Shown here in pieces: positions 1-10,505 of a stretch of DNA of 58,189 bases. The notes beneath the pieces were generated by a model that made no database searches, had not been told where the DNA came from, and worked only from the letters and a program-made list of their open reading frames with translations. The first letter of the stretch is position 1. The number at the start of each line of letters is the position of its first letter. The stretch comes from Paramarasmius palmivorus (taxonomy: Eukaryota > Basidiomycota > Agaricomycetes > Agaricales > Marasmiaceae), in contig JAYKXP010000222.1 of NCBI GenBank assembly GCA_037176845.1, positions 1 to 58,189 on the forward strand, in the 5' to 3' direction. The position numbers were made by a program, and so were the translations under genes.

Positions 1-2435
1 AGTATCTATTTCGTACTTTAGATATCATTTATCCCCTACTCATGTATAAAAGCTAGACAGAAAACCTACATACAACATAGAATTGAATCAGTTCATCACT
101 TGGTTCTATCTCAAGGCCTCTGGTCATCAGCTATCGTTTATTCGCGCTTACCTGCGCTATCGCTGCTAACAGAGTTCAATCTAAAACTCTGACAAGGTCC
201 ATCGGTCATGCTTTGCTCCGGCTAAGTTACGAGTTCGGAATGTAATGGAGGACTCGTTCTTTACCTGGGACCTTGGCGGTGTGAGGCTTGAAGCCCTCTA
301 TTCGAAATTCCCATGCCTCCCTTTTTTGGCTGCGTGTTTCTCACGTTTCTCACGCCGTGGTGTGGAATGTCGTTGGACAGATAGAGTCTGAGATGCACGC
401 GGTTCGTATAGTCTGTGTGATATATCTTATATTTTATGTATTCTTGTGTTTTATTTTATCTGTGTATATCTATGTATTCTTATGTTTTATTTTATCCGTG
501 TTTCGTGGCTCGGCCTGGCCGACGTCGACAGTCCGTGTCCTCGGTTTGAGAAGTAAAAAACGAGCTGTATTTTGGTTTGGCTGGAAACGTCTGGTCTCGA
601 CCTATGCGGGACCGATGGTTGGCTCGGTGAAGCCTGTTCTTGGTTTACTTTTCTTTGTTCGACCCTTCGAGTATGTATTGGAGAAGCAGGTGTTTGGGAA
701 GCAAGTCGCTTTGTCAAGACTCCGGTGCATGTGTTTCGCTCGGGAGCGAGGAAGGTAGGGGTAACGTATTGTTAGCTAGTGGACGCCTGAATATTCGCAG
801 GTTGACTGGTAGAAAGCAGAGTCCGTGATGGTAGCTGAGAGGTCGAGGTCGCGGTTGATAGAGGAGCACGTGGAATGGTCGTTTGCGCACCTTCCGCTTC
901 TGTCTAGTTGCTTCTGCTGCTATTCTGACGCTTTGTCCCGGCTCGATGGATGGTTGTTGCCTGCCACTTTGAGTTTCAGCGTGGTTCCGTCCCCGTACGA
1001 GGGCCCTAGAGTCGGTTTGTGTTACAGGAGTGGAGCCTGCCGGCTGAGAGACGCGCTCGACGACTGGGGTGGTTTGAGGTACGTTGAGGAACGGACGGGT
1101 CGTTGTTCGCTGACGAGAAGAGCTGTGGTCTTGAGTGGTGAGGAGGATCGTGGTCGGACCCGGCTTGGGTAGAGGTAATTGACGGACGTCGGAGACTGGT
1201 TCGACGAGGTTCGGGCATCCCAAGCAATTCTTTATTGACTGTGAATTTTGGGCAGGAGTTGGATGGTATCGACTTCTTCGCTGTGTTTTTAGGCGCTTTT
1301 GAGGCATGTTCTGTGGGGGTTAAGGGGCAGTGCGTGTCGGTTTCGGATCTTCGTTTGGCGGACGCTGGCGTGGTGAGCCTTCTTGCTGGGACTCCAGAAA
1401 TGGTGTCCACTGTCTTCTGGATGTGGGTTTGGTCGGCGTGTGTCAAGCTAGGTACATTAGAGGGTTTGTGCAAGGTCGTATACGGCCTTTGCGTCGTGCC
1501 CACCGGCGCCCGGCTCCACAACGGTTTCGAGGCCGTTAGTGCATGGATACGTCGAAATTCCTTGATGTTTTCTAATGTATGATACATGCAGCGGAGTGGA
1601 GAGCTCCTAGAAGGATCGTAACGACGACGAGGGATGCTGGTTCCGTCGCAGTTTTGTATGATTTGGTGATTCACGCTAACGATAACATAGTGATGAGATA
1701 TATGGGAACAAGTGAACTTTCTTCGCTGAAATGGCCGGAACGTTGGATATATAGCTATGAGTACATCTATGTGGCCATAGCGCCTCTAATGCCGCGCAGA
1801 CAGCAGCCCAAGAGTCGTTTTTGGACGCGTGGTGAGTGAGGAATCGGGTTTTGGGAGCGGTACAGTCAGACATACGGTCTTCAACAAGGGTCTCTTGTCG
1901 GTGTCGACAAGTTCGTGATCTTGGAGAAGGAATATCCGTGTCAAACGAGGGGATTTAGCAGAAGGAATGACGACGCACCGAAGTGTTGCCTCCAACCACC
2001 GCTGGACCTGCTACGGTTATTGCGACGCCTTGCCTTCGTGGGATTCGTCGTAGAGGATCCCTTGTGTCCGATAGCGACGAACGGGAGCTTGAGAAATAGA
2101 AAAGTGACGAGTCTTGACCGAAATTTTCGCAGAGTCGAGCTGGCTGGAGCGCTCCGTGTGCGGCTTTGCAAAAGGAGAAAGAGCCGTATACGGCAATATT
2201 GGCACGTGCAAGAATTCTCTCTGGCGGGACCGATGTCGACGTGGCTTACGTGTACACGTTGGTTCTTCTTTCGCTCTCCTTCGCTTTCTCTTTGTCCTTC
2301 TTGTGTTGTCTTGTCGGTTATGGTTTGGAAGAACTCCTTCTCTAGGGATGGGCCATGCTCGGTTCCTGTTTCCTCTCCTGTGGCATAAAAGCTCGTTCTC
2401 GGAGGGGGAGCGACTGCATAGGTCGAACAGTCGTG
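1..2435. other. Left-edge region without a confident gene
   Basis: The stretch is G/T-rich on the + strand. The longest open frames are on the minus strand (714-1307 and 1006-1674), overlap in different frames, and encode hydrophilic Pro/Ser/Thr/Arg-rich peptides. They could be exons of a disordered-protein gene on the minus strand, but no recognisable domain or convincing splice chain emerged. Bases 1-290 contain no coding signal that I can see. Confidence 0.4.
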
Positions 2436-3723
2436 ATGGATCCCGCTACAGCTAGGCAGGCGTTGTTTACCTTCGGTGAGCGTTTGTCGCGTTTCCTTTG
2501 CTTCCTCTGAACCTTTCTTTTCTTGTCTTGAAGTCGGTACCCTCAATTCGCTGGATGACGGGCAGAAACAGGCAGTGCTGGATCTTGTTAAGCTCCTTTT
2601 GGATAGTGCGTGACTTGCGCCGGTTTTTCTTGGGGTTGTGCTGGGCTTACCTTTTCTCGGACCCGTCTCTTCGCGTAGATGGTGCGACGTTGTATGACAG
2701 TCTTTGCGTCTGGGTTCCGTTCCTGGGTGGGCTGGTCGAAGACGAGCGTGATGCGCCTGATTTGGCGAGCGCTATCGTTGAGAGACTTTCCCGCAGGAGG
2801 TTGTTGGAATTAATCTCTGCTATTCGGGTCTACCAGCGGGGTTTGGGTCGGTAGTTCTGGTGGTGTATCCTTCTCTTTGCCTATCCGATGTCACGGTCGC
2901 CTTTGTCTTCTTGTGTTGTTTTTGACTGCTGTTCAGTTTGTTTGAGTGCTGTCTCGGTCCATTTCGGTTCTGTTGCAGGTTGGGTTTGGCGTTTTCCCCG
3001 TCTTTGTCGATCTTAGTGGTGGTATATATGTGAGGTTTTCGGTGGTGGTGGACGTCGGTATTATGTCTTCTCTGGTTCCTACTTCCACGGACGTCCTCTT
3101 GGAGGTTGCCGTGCCCCTTAACATGGAGTTCTTCAATCGAGTCGTGGACCTGTATCCTCGTCGGGAAGGTGGTTTGTTGGGCACTATTCGAGGCGGTGAT
3201 GATCCCAGGGCGATCCATCTTGAAATGTTTCTACTCCGGAATCTTGCGGTTGGTCTTGTGTTTTTCAGTGACGGGCTGTTGTCGCTGACCGCCGTTTCAG
3301 GAGTTTTCGGTTCATTTTCAGCGCACTTTTCCGACGTTGTCGCTGCTTACTCCTCGTTTTCGAGCTAACGTGGACCTCGTGGCCACCACCTTCGAGACTG
3401 GAGTTCGTGACGACGACGTGCAGCGGTTCGTGTCCAAGCTCTGCCGTTGTCTGCCTGGGGAGGTTGCCATGGAGAAGGATCTGTCCTCGGTGACGTTGTC
3501 CGAGTTGTGGGCCGCCGAGGTAGACAGGTTGCAGGGATTCGTTGCTGTGCAGCGAGCGGCTAGGATGGATGCTGCCCCTGTCGTGTATGACGCCTGTACG
3601 CTGGACTGGTTGACTCACGGACTGGGTAACTGTCTCGGTGTCGATATGTTGCAGGGTGCTGCGTTGTACGCTAGGGCTCGTGCAGGTGCGTGGGTTCGAC
3701 TATTTGCTTTGCCTTGTCTCTGA
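2436..3723 (+). CDS. Gene A, copy 1: conserved protein of unknown function
   Basis: A multi-exon gene read from splice signals. Exon 1 starts at ATG 2436. Exon 2 contains LNSLDDGQKQAVLDLVKLLL. Exon 3 follows the CGTAG acceptor near 2680. Two longer exons lie at about 3050-3260 and 3300-3723. The last two are clearly homologous to the gene at 50948-52141: both have a VP...E(L/F)F.R(V/I)(V/L)D..PR..GGLL block, then LLRN(L/I)AV, then FR.(N/D)V.L and a C-terminal ACTL.W...GL block. Such conservation against many silent differences argues that both are real genes. I recognise no catalytic motif, signal peptide or membrane segment. Boundaries of the middle exons are approximate, and the last in-frame codons may lie in an intron beginning near 3685. 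The exon 2 motif recurs in the small minus-strand gene at 5237-5720. Confidence 0.6.
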
Positions 3724-3914
3724 CGCTCGCTTTCTTCGATTTATGTCAAAAATACAATGAAATACAATTTGTTTTCTCTCTTTTTCTGTCGGTTTTCCGT
3801 CTGCTAGTCGTTACTGGTTTGTTGAGTTCTGGGTTGTTCGGGTCGGGATAGGTGGCGGTGGACGGGTTCGTTGTAGTGCTACGCGTGTATAGGGTGTGTT
3901 ATGTATACAAGGTG

Positions 3915-4983
3915 TTATAGACGGGACAGGAGCTTTTTTTTTTTCTCCGCTTGTCGTTCCAGCTCTTTCCACAACTTTCCCCCGGCGGTTTCTCGCGTTG
4001 TGAATAGGCAGTCGAGAGCGTTTTCGATGGCTGACCCGTCGCTGGTCTCTGTGCTGGACTTGAGCTCCTTCCACCGTGTGTTGAAGAGGTCTCGACCTTG
4101 AGGTGCCATGATAAACACCAGCCACGGTGTCACGACGCACAGGGGCAGGTCCGAGAGTTGGCATGGCAGCGTCTTTCCCCGGTTGCGTTCTATCCCTGCA
4201 CCTTTGATTCCTTCCGGTACTCGGAGATGGTTGATGATGCGGGTGGTCAGACTGTCGCTGACGTCCCATAGCGAGATAAGTATGTGTTTCAGGGACGATG
4301 CTTCACGGTAGTCGAGGGCTGTTGTTGCTAGGTGAGCTCCTGCATCCCCTGTGACGGTTAGTCTGAGGTACTGGGCTTGTGGAAAGGGTCCCATTTCGCC
4401 GGTCGACGGGTGATACGTGGCCATGTATGCTGGGATTTGTATGTTCGTGGCGGAGGGGAATGTTCGGCTACGTACGTGGATGCCCAGTTCGGGAATGTAC
4501 TGGTCGGTGTGGATGACCAACGTCTTTGTGTTCTCAGCTATCAGCGGGAGTAGCTGGAGGAGTTGATGAGTGTCTTTCTGGCTTAAATGTGGACACAGTG
4601 TGCTTTCTGAGAACGTGCACGGAGCTGGGGCGTGTTTTGGTGTAAGTGCGTGTGTTTCTCGTGGTATCACCGGTGTGGTGCAGCCGATACGGACGTATAA
4701 GTGGCGGATCCATTTTTCCCGTTCTGGATGCTTTCGGAGAGAAGCGAGCAGCACATGTGTTGCGTTCGATGTTGTAAGCACCACCGTTTCGTAGAAGAGG
4801 GGGCATACGCTGTGAATTTAGCTGTTGAATAGATGCTCGAAGTGTGAGGTTTGGGCCTTACGCGTCGTGTGTTTCTTTGCTCAGAGCGAGTAGTCGGATG
4901 CCGTGTTGTTTTTCCTCGTTCGCGAGGATGAATTTGGTTATCAGGGCGAAGACATGGTTTTGTGGCTGGTCGGTTCGATTCAT
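3915..4983 (-). CDS. F-box-like protein
   Basis: Two exons on the minus strand. ATG at 4983 opens a 40-codon exon that ends ...HDA at a GTAAGG donor. A short intron ends in TTCACAG at about 4812. Exon 2 continues with VCPLFYETVVL and runs to a stop at 3915, giving roughly 340 residues. The join places a hydrophobic/LALS.ET..AVCPLFYE pattern in order, like the fungal F-box-like N-terminus (helix, 'sk..h..v.pl.y..v.l') followed by LRxL-type segments. In known proteins this fold recruits targets to SCF ubiquitin ligases; no target can be inferred here. The C-terminus is Lys-rich. It is transcribed against both neighbours, and its 3' end faces that of gene A. An in-frame upstream ATG at 5097 would add about 38 residues. 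Confidence 0.6.
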
Positions 4984-5236
4984 TAGGCCTCCACTTCTCT
5001 GGCGTTGGTTTCTGGTTGTTGTTGTCGGTGTGTTCTCGTCTATGCTGTTGGTGTGAGTGGTCAGATCGTTTGGTTGCACTGTGTTGCCTTTTCTCACGTC
5101 GATGGCTGATTTGTGCTGTGGTCATTCATTTCTTCTCTGGGGGGTGCGGTGGGAGTTGTGTAGCATGTGTTTCTGTATCGTGTATTGTGGGAGCATATGG
5201 GCTGTGTTCGTATTACTAATGATAGTCGATTACATT

Positions 5237-5720
5237 TTATTCTCCTATGTCCATCGACTCGTCCTCTGAGGCTTCTCTTTTGTCACTTCGCCCGGATTCG
5301 TCTTCCAGATCCACCCATCCTTCCTCGTTCTCTTTGTCGGAAGCTCCCGTATCGGAGCTCTCCTCTTCAGTCGTCTCTTCTTCCGTGCTCTCGTTGTTCT
5401 CGTCGTCGTCTTCGGTGTCTTCCTCGTTTGCTGCTACGTCTGCGAGGTCTGTCATGAAAGTTGTGGCTCGAAGGACCTCTGCAACAGGTGCAGTGTATCC
5501 TTTATCGATTTTCAGTCAGTGTCCTGACTGGTATTCGAGGTTAACGTGTGTGTACATACCTTTGTGGAGGAGCAGCTCGACGAGACCTCGTACTGCCTGC
5601 TTTTGGGGCCAGCTTAGGCTATTCAGCTGGAGCGCGATTCGGGTGGACTCTGTGGGGTGTGTGTGGTTAGGGCATGGGCTTTGGGCGGGAGACTGGATTG
5701 GCGTGTTCACCTGTCTGCAT
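5237..5720 (-). CDS. Small protein with acidic Ser/Glu-rich tail
   Basis: Three exons on the minus strand: a 10-nt first exon from ATG 5720 (MQT...), a middle exon of 32 codons after a CCCACAG acceptor, and a last exon after a TTGCAG acceptor that ends at 5237. All joins keep frame. The middle exon has LNSL..PQKQAV..LVELLL, matching the exon 2 motif of gene A (LNSLDDGQKQAVLDLVKLLL). The last exon is dominated by Glu, Asp, Ser and Thr and is probably disordered. The protein is about 115 residues. This may be a truncated or re-arranged relative of gene A that kept only the leader module. Function unknown. Confidence 0.5.
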
Positions 5721-7167
5721 GGTTGAAAGGTTGATTCTTTTGTTTGGAAGGTCTGTGCTGAATGTGTTCGGTGTTTTAATATCGTGTTCGTGACGTATGG
5801 ACAACCTTACGGAGCCGACCCCTTCGGATGTGTTGCGTTTCTGTTGCTCGATAGAGTGCTGGTGGCGTGTAGCTTTGCATTTTCTTTTGCTGCCGTGTCC
5901 CGTGTACCTTCCGGTGCATTCGTGGTTTTCCTCGGTGGTGTTTTTGGATCTCTTGCTTTATACGGCTAGGCGTCGGTGACCAGCGTCGGTTAAGCTTTTT
6001 GGGGTTTCAGAAGCATTTCGTTCGAGGCGCGAGGGCGAGTTTCGCTGCGTGTTCTCGTGTTCGGTGCGTGTTTCGTGTGCCTGGTGTGCGTGTATTTCGT
6101 TGTATCGTTGTTTCCTATTCTTTTTTTCGGTTTCCTTGTGCCTTTGGATCGGTTGCTGTTGGGGTGGAGGACGAAGGTTAGCTCTCGGGCTTCCGTGTAG
6201 GGGACTGATTGGGTTTATTTAGTGTGGATGGAGGTCTGGTCCCTGTAGTTTGGTATTCAGTATTCCCTTTGGGCTCGAGTCGGCGCCGTAGTTGCTTCGG
6301 GAACGAATTGGGCGTTGCTGTCAAAGAAGGTGATGGGGTTTCCGCCTCTTTGGGAGTTCTCGTCGACGGTGAGGTCGTCTGATTTTCATGACATTTGGCG
6401 CTGCGTTGTGTCGGATGTCCGTCGTTAGTCGAGGACTGTTGCATTGGCGATTCGACGGGTGTCACGGAGGTCGGACTGTACCGTTCACGAAGTTTCTTTG
6501 CGATTCCTTTTCGCGGGAGGACGTCTGCGGAGCTGTGTTGCTATTCAACGGGCTGTCGTTTAAGGCTTGCTCTTGCCTGGTGGATGTTCGAGAAGTTCGC
6601 TCACGGTACGGCATTATTTGACTTTCTTCGTTCTCGGTTTTTTTTTCTTTTCACAAATAATTTTTTTTCAGGAACTTCTTGGTTGCTGGTGCCATCTTTC
6701 CGCGTGGACGTGGGGCGCGCGAAAGCGGAAAGGAAAGGATTCTCCATTCCTTTCTGGCGAGTTGTCCGAGGAGGTAGTTGCGTAATTCGTATCCCCGACG
6801 CTTTAATTTCGATGGCGGTGGTCTTTCGGTAGTTCACTTTCTCGTTTCGTCAGTCATGGTTAGTTTCCTCGCGTCTGCTGATGATTGAGCGCGTCTCTGA
6901 TGTTTCACCTAGCTTTCCACGACGTGTAGATTCGTGCCTCCCTCTGAAAAAAGGGCGGACTTGTCGTCTCAAGACGTGGCTGGTGTAGTGGTATGTGTAC
7001 AGGACATCCGCGAGGACTGATTGTGTTCTGACTGCACGTTGAGAGTTCCTCTGGCCTGGCTGTCGTTCCTGACTTCGTTTCGGAGGATTTCGTGTTGGAA
7101 GGGTCGAAGGTAGCGTCTGTCCTTGTTTTCTGGTAATATCTGGAGTCACGAGCGCCTCCGTGTTGTG

Positions 7168-7755
7168 TAGGATTTGCTCTATTTTCCCGTGCGCGGTGAA
7201 CCTCAAATCGTGTCGTTGGGAAGGCTTGCGCTCAAGGAACTCAACTACTCCCCGTACCTGAAGTCTCGGACGCGGGGGAAGAATGGGCGAGGCTTGCTGC
7301 GACGAACTTTCATGGTTACGGATCCCAGGGAGCCTTACATGTTGATCTACATTGTTCAGGCAGCCAAGAATCGATTCCCGGTCAATATGTATCTCACCGA
7401 AAAGCTGGAGGCTGTTTCTGGAGGTCTTAGGCGTCCCTGGATAGGTCCTGTTCTTGTTGAATACGAGAGGGATGGAGTGTTGAATGCCGAGGTTCTGGCC
7501 GAAGAAGTTGAGTCAGTTGTGGAGTGAGTCTCTGTTTTCGTCTTCGCTTTCCTTCCTTTTCCCTTTGAGTATCGTCTTTGTTTGCTTTCGACGTCCGTGT
7601 TGCGCTGTGTTGGGCGTGCGTGTCGGGGTTGGTGTTTGCTTTTCGTACCCTTTGTTGGGCTTGTCGTTCTCGCTTTCTCTCCGATTTCGTAGAGGTTCAA
7701 TCGAGTTTCTTTACCTGTCACTAGAGCGTTGCATTGACATCGATCTCGTCCCCGT
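7168..7755 (+). CDS. Unknown protein, partial gene model
   Basis: An exon opens after a GTGTAG acceptor at about 7167 and stays open to 7522, ending at a GTGAGT donor. The next exon begins after TTTCGTAG at 7692 and keeps frame through at least 7755. The peptide contains LNYSPYLKSRTRGK, an RxFMVTDPREPYML segment and RPWIGPVLVEY. The last resembles a 'RPW.G...V..Y' block I recall from uncharacterised Agaricomycete proteins. The 5' exons probably lie between 5797 (an ATG) and 7150 but could not be chained. The stretch 5721-7150 holds no other supported gene. The 3' end is uncertain because a GTAGGC donor near 7756 may close the exon. Confidence 0.4.
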
Positions 7756-8422
7756 AGGCACGTTCATTCGGTCTATGAACGTTTCCATCCCGACCAGAGT
7801 ATCTTGTTCGATTCTCTGCCTATGGACCCTAGCATCAGGGTATATTCAAATTCGGACTTCGGAATGCTCGGGTTTGGCGACGAGGGTGCTTTGTCTGGTG
7901 CCAGTGGTAGCGCTGATTAGGGATCGATGTGGAATGTTTGGTGTTCGGGCTGTCGAGATTTTTTACATTTTCCCCCTTTTTCGCGCGTAGATCGTGTTAG
8001 CTCCCGTTCCTTCACATTTGTCGTTCTTTGCTTCTGGTTTTGTATTGTTTCGATTCGGGTCTTGCTTTGTGTTTTGTGTTCTCTCCTTTTCTTTGCCTTT
8101 CCCCCGTCCTTGTTCCATGTGTTTGGCTTCTAGTGTCGCTGTTACCGGAGTTGTTTTGTGAAGGTTGTGGTTAGCTGGCTTCTTTGTTGCGGTACGGCCC
8201 CTACCCGTGTCTCCTTCGTGTTCGTTGTGGTCTCCGTAGAGCGTAGCAATCCTAGTTGTTGCTCGTTGTCGAGCGGTTGGGTTCGTGTGGTCCTCTTGGG
8301 AAGACTTTTCGGGCCGTGCATAGCAGGTAAGCAATACAGAATGAGACGATAGATTACTATAAGCTAGTACTAATTAGGCTATGGATTACTACTACCGGCA
8401 GGAGTTGTCTATGTACTCGGAT

Positions 8423-9643
8423 TTAGTGTGTCGTGAATATTCCTTGGGAGTCCCCAAACGGGTCTACTGCCATCCTCTTCATCCGTTCTTGTGTTTCCAT
8501 GGCTTCTTCTTCGTCGTGGCCTATTTTGCGCTTCAGATTGGGCCTGGGTGGCGGTTGTGAGCTAGCCAGTCGGCAGGCCTGTGATCGGCTGTTTAGACGC
8601 GTCTTATCGTAGGAGAGTAGTGAGGACTCACGTCTGAGTAGGTGCTGTCTAGCTGGGTTATCGAGCGGAGGACAAGCCTAGTGAGGTACTGGTGTCTGGT
8701 GTTCTTTCCCTTTCCTGTTCTTGACTCGACCAGCGTGACTGTGAGCTGGACTTCTACTATGTCGCCTTTCTTTATGTGAGCTGGTTTCACGGGTTTGAAT
8801 CTGGGAGGGCATGAGACGGTGTTTCCTGTTGCTTGGTGACGACTTACTGCTGTCCGCCGTTCACGAGTTGGCGTTGGTAATATTGGACTGCGTTGTCGGC
8901 GGTGTATACTAGCGAGTCGCCCCTGAGTCCCTCGAGAATTCCATTGGGGTCGATGTCCAGAGGAATTCCGATGTGGTCCTCTTCGTTGGCTAGGCGCTTG
9001 CTGGTGAAGTATCTGTTCGTGATCTCGATGGACGGGTATCCGTATTTATGTGGAGTTGATTTCGGAGGTGAGTCGTCCCTGACGTTAAGTCGTAGTATGT
9101 TATCCACGTGATTGAGACCTTGTAAGGCATCGGCGAATGTGGTCGTATTGAAACCAGAGAGAAGAATTCGTTGCTGAAGGTGTATGGGAGACACCGATCT
9201 GTGTGACGGTGTCGGCTTTGGTGTCATTGTTCCGTTTTTCTCTTCTTTGATGGGCGAACATACCTGGGAAAGGGCCTTACTATCGGTGGGAGGTCGCATT
9301 GCAAGATTATGCCTTGTATCGTGAAGACGAGCTCTTCCTCCACTCCTTCTGCCGTCGGGGAGGTGAGGTGCCAAGCTTGGCCGTTGGTAGACCGAGAGCT
9401 GATTACGTGGAGATTTGTTTCTGGAAAGCCCTTCGATTTGTGATATGTTAGAAGAGGTGTCGACCGAATACTGTAGGTCCGAACCTTTGAGTAGGATGCC
9501 AGCGGATGCGACAGGAATCCTGACATAGTTCTGGCCGATGCAAGTTCTTCGAGTTTGTCTGCTGTGGGTTTTGTTAATGGATGCGCTGCATGCGACGATT
9601 TGTTCTTACCAGCATTCTGGTACGCGTATCTGTTTCCGAGCAT
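8423..9643 (-). CDS. Conserved Agaricomycete-type protein of unknown function
   Basis: A consistent chain of exons on the minus strand. It runs from ATG 9643 through a short intron (GTAAGA...CCACAG) to a long exon ending at a GTATGT donor near 9262. The next exon begins SVSPIHLQQR and ends in NGGQQ near 8844. Then comes an exon with KKGDIVEVQLTV and LVLRSITQLDSTYS, and a last exon ending at TAA 8423-8425. Every join keeps frame, giving about 340 residues. The 'D.A.QYY' block followed by a 'GDIVE.Q' strand and an 'LRSI..LD..Y' block is a pattern I associate with a repeated mushroom gene family of unknown role. The C-terminal tail has a short basic KRK stretch and may be a nuclear signal. Confidence 0.6.
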
Positions 9644-10505
9644 TCTTTTGTGGCTCCTTCGACGTGTAGTATCCTTTTATCGCGGTCGAAAGGATGGAAA
9701 TGTAGCATGTTTGCCGAATAGGACGGTGGCGATTTGTGTAGGGTGTGGTTGTGGAATCGGAGACGATTAGGCCTCTTGTCGGAGTGAATGACTGGTGAAC
9801 GCCGATGCTTGCCACTGTTTGGCAGCAACGTCACGCTAATGCCTTGTTTGTTCGGGTTTTCGTTCTGACGTGTCGCTGTGACATCTCCTTCTCCTGCTTG
9901 TCATCGTTCTTTCCTGGTGTCCAGTATGGTTCGTGTGGTGTACGTGAAGACTGCTCTGTGTTTAAAAGGGGGGTGGTGGCCGACCTTGGATGCACATTTG
10001 CGATATGCCTTCTTCGAGACGAGTTTCGTGAGTGCTTCTCTGGCTTTTCAGCGTTTCTCTGCACCGGTTTTTCTGTCCTCTTTTTTCTCTTTTCTTTTCT
10101 TTTCTTTTCTTTTTTCGAGCCATCGTGGACTCATGCTGTTTTCAGTCGTGCTTCAACGAAAAAAGCTTCTACTGGACGTTCGGGTGTTAGGGACAAGGGT
10201 GCAGCTGGCGATGGCGTGCCGTGAGTCTCCGTATTTTTTCTTGTTGCTTTTTGATTATTTACTTGGTTTGTTAGGCTCCCCGATGTCGACTTGGTTCTAC
10301 CAGGGGGAAGGTGATACCTTTTTTCGGTGGTCTGGCCTGTTCGTCTGTTGACCTTCCCGCGTAGTTCTGTCGGTGCTGCTTCTGATGTCCGGGGCGTGCG
10401 GCGTCGGAAGGTCGAGTAAGCCTTTCGGTTCTTCAGCTCCTATTTTTGTTGACTGATGTTTCGTTCCGCTCTGCCCTGCTGTTTTGTACCGTCAGCCCGT
10501 GTGTG
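9644..10505. other. Intergenic region with a TTTTC microsatellite
   Basis: No convincing gene. A pyrimidine run at 10081-10118 contains about five TTTTC units. Open frames here overlap in several registers and have no recognisable domain. The region may hold promoter sequence for the divergent genes on either side (minus-strand gene starting 9643, plus-strand gene starting 10506). Confidence 0.4.

Noticed and set aside
714..1674. Minus-strand Pro/Ser/Arg-rich frames as a definite gene
   Set aside because: Two overlapping frames, no domain and no clear splice chain; listed only as a possibility in the region note.
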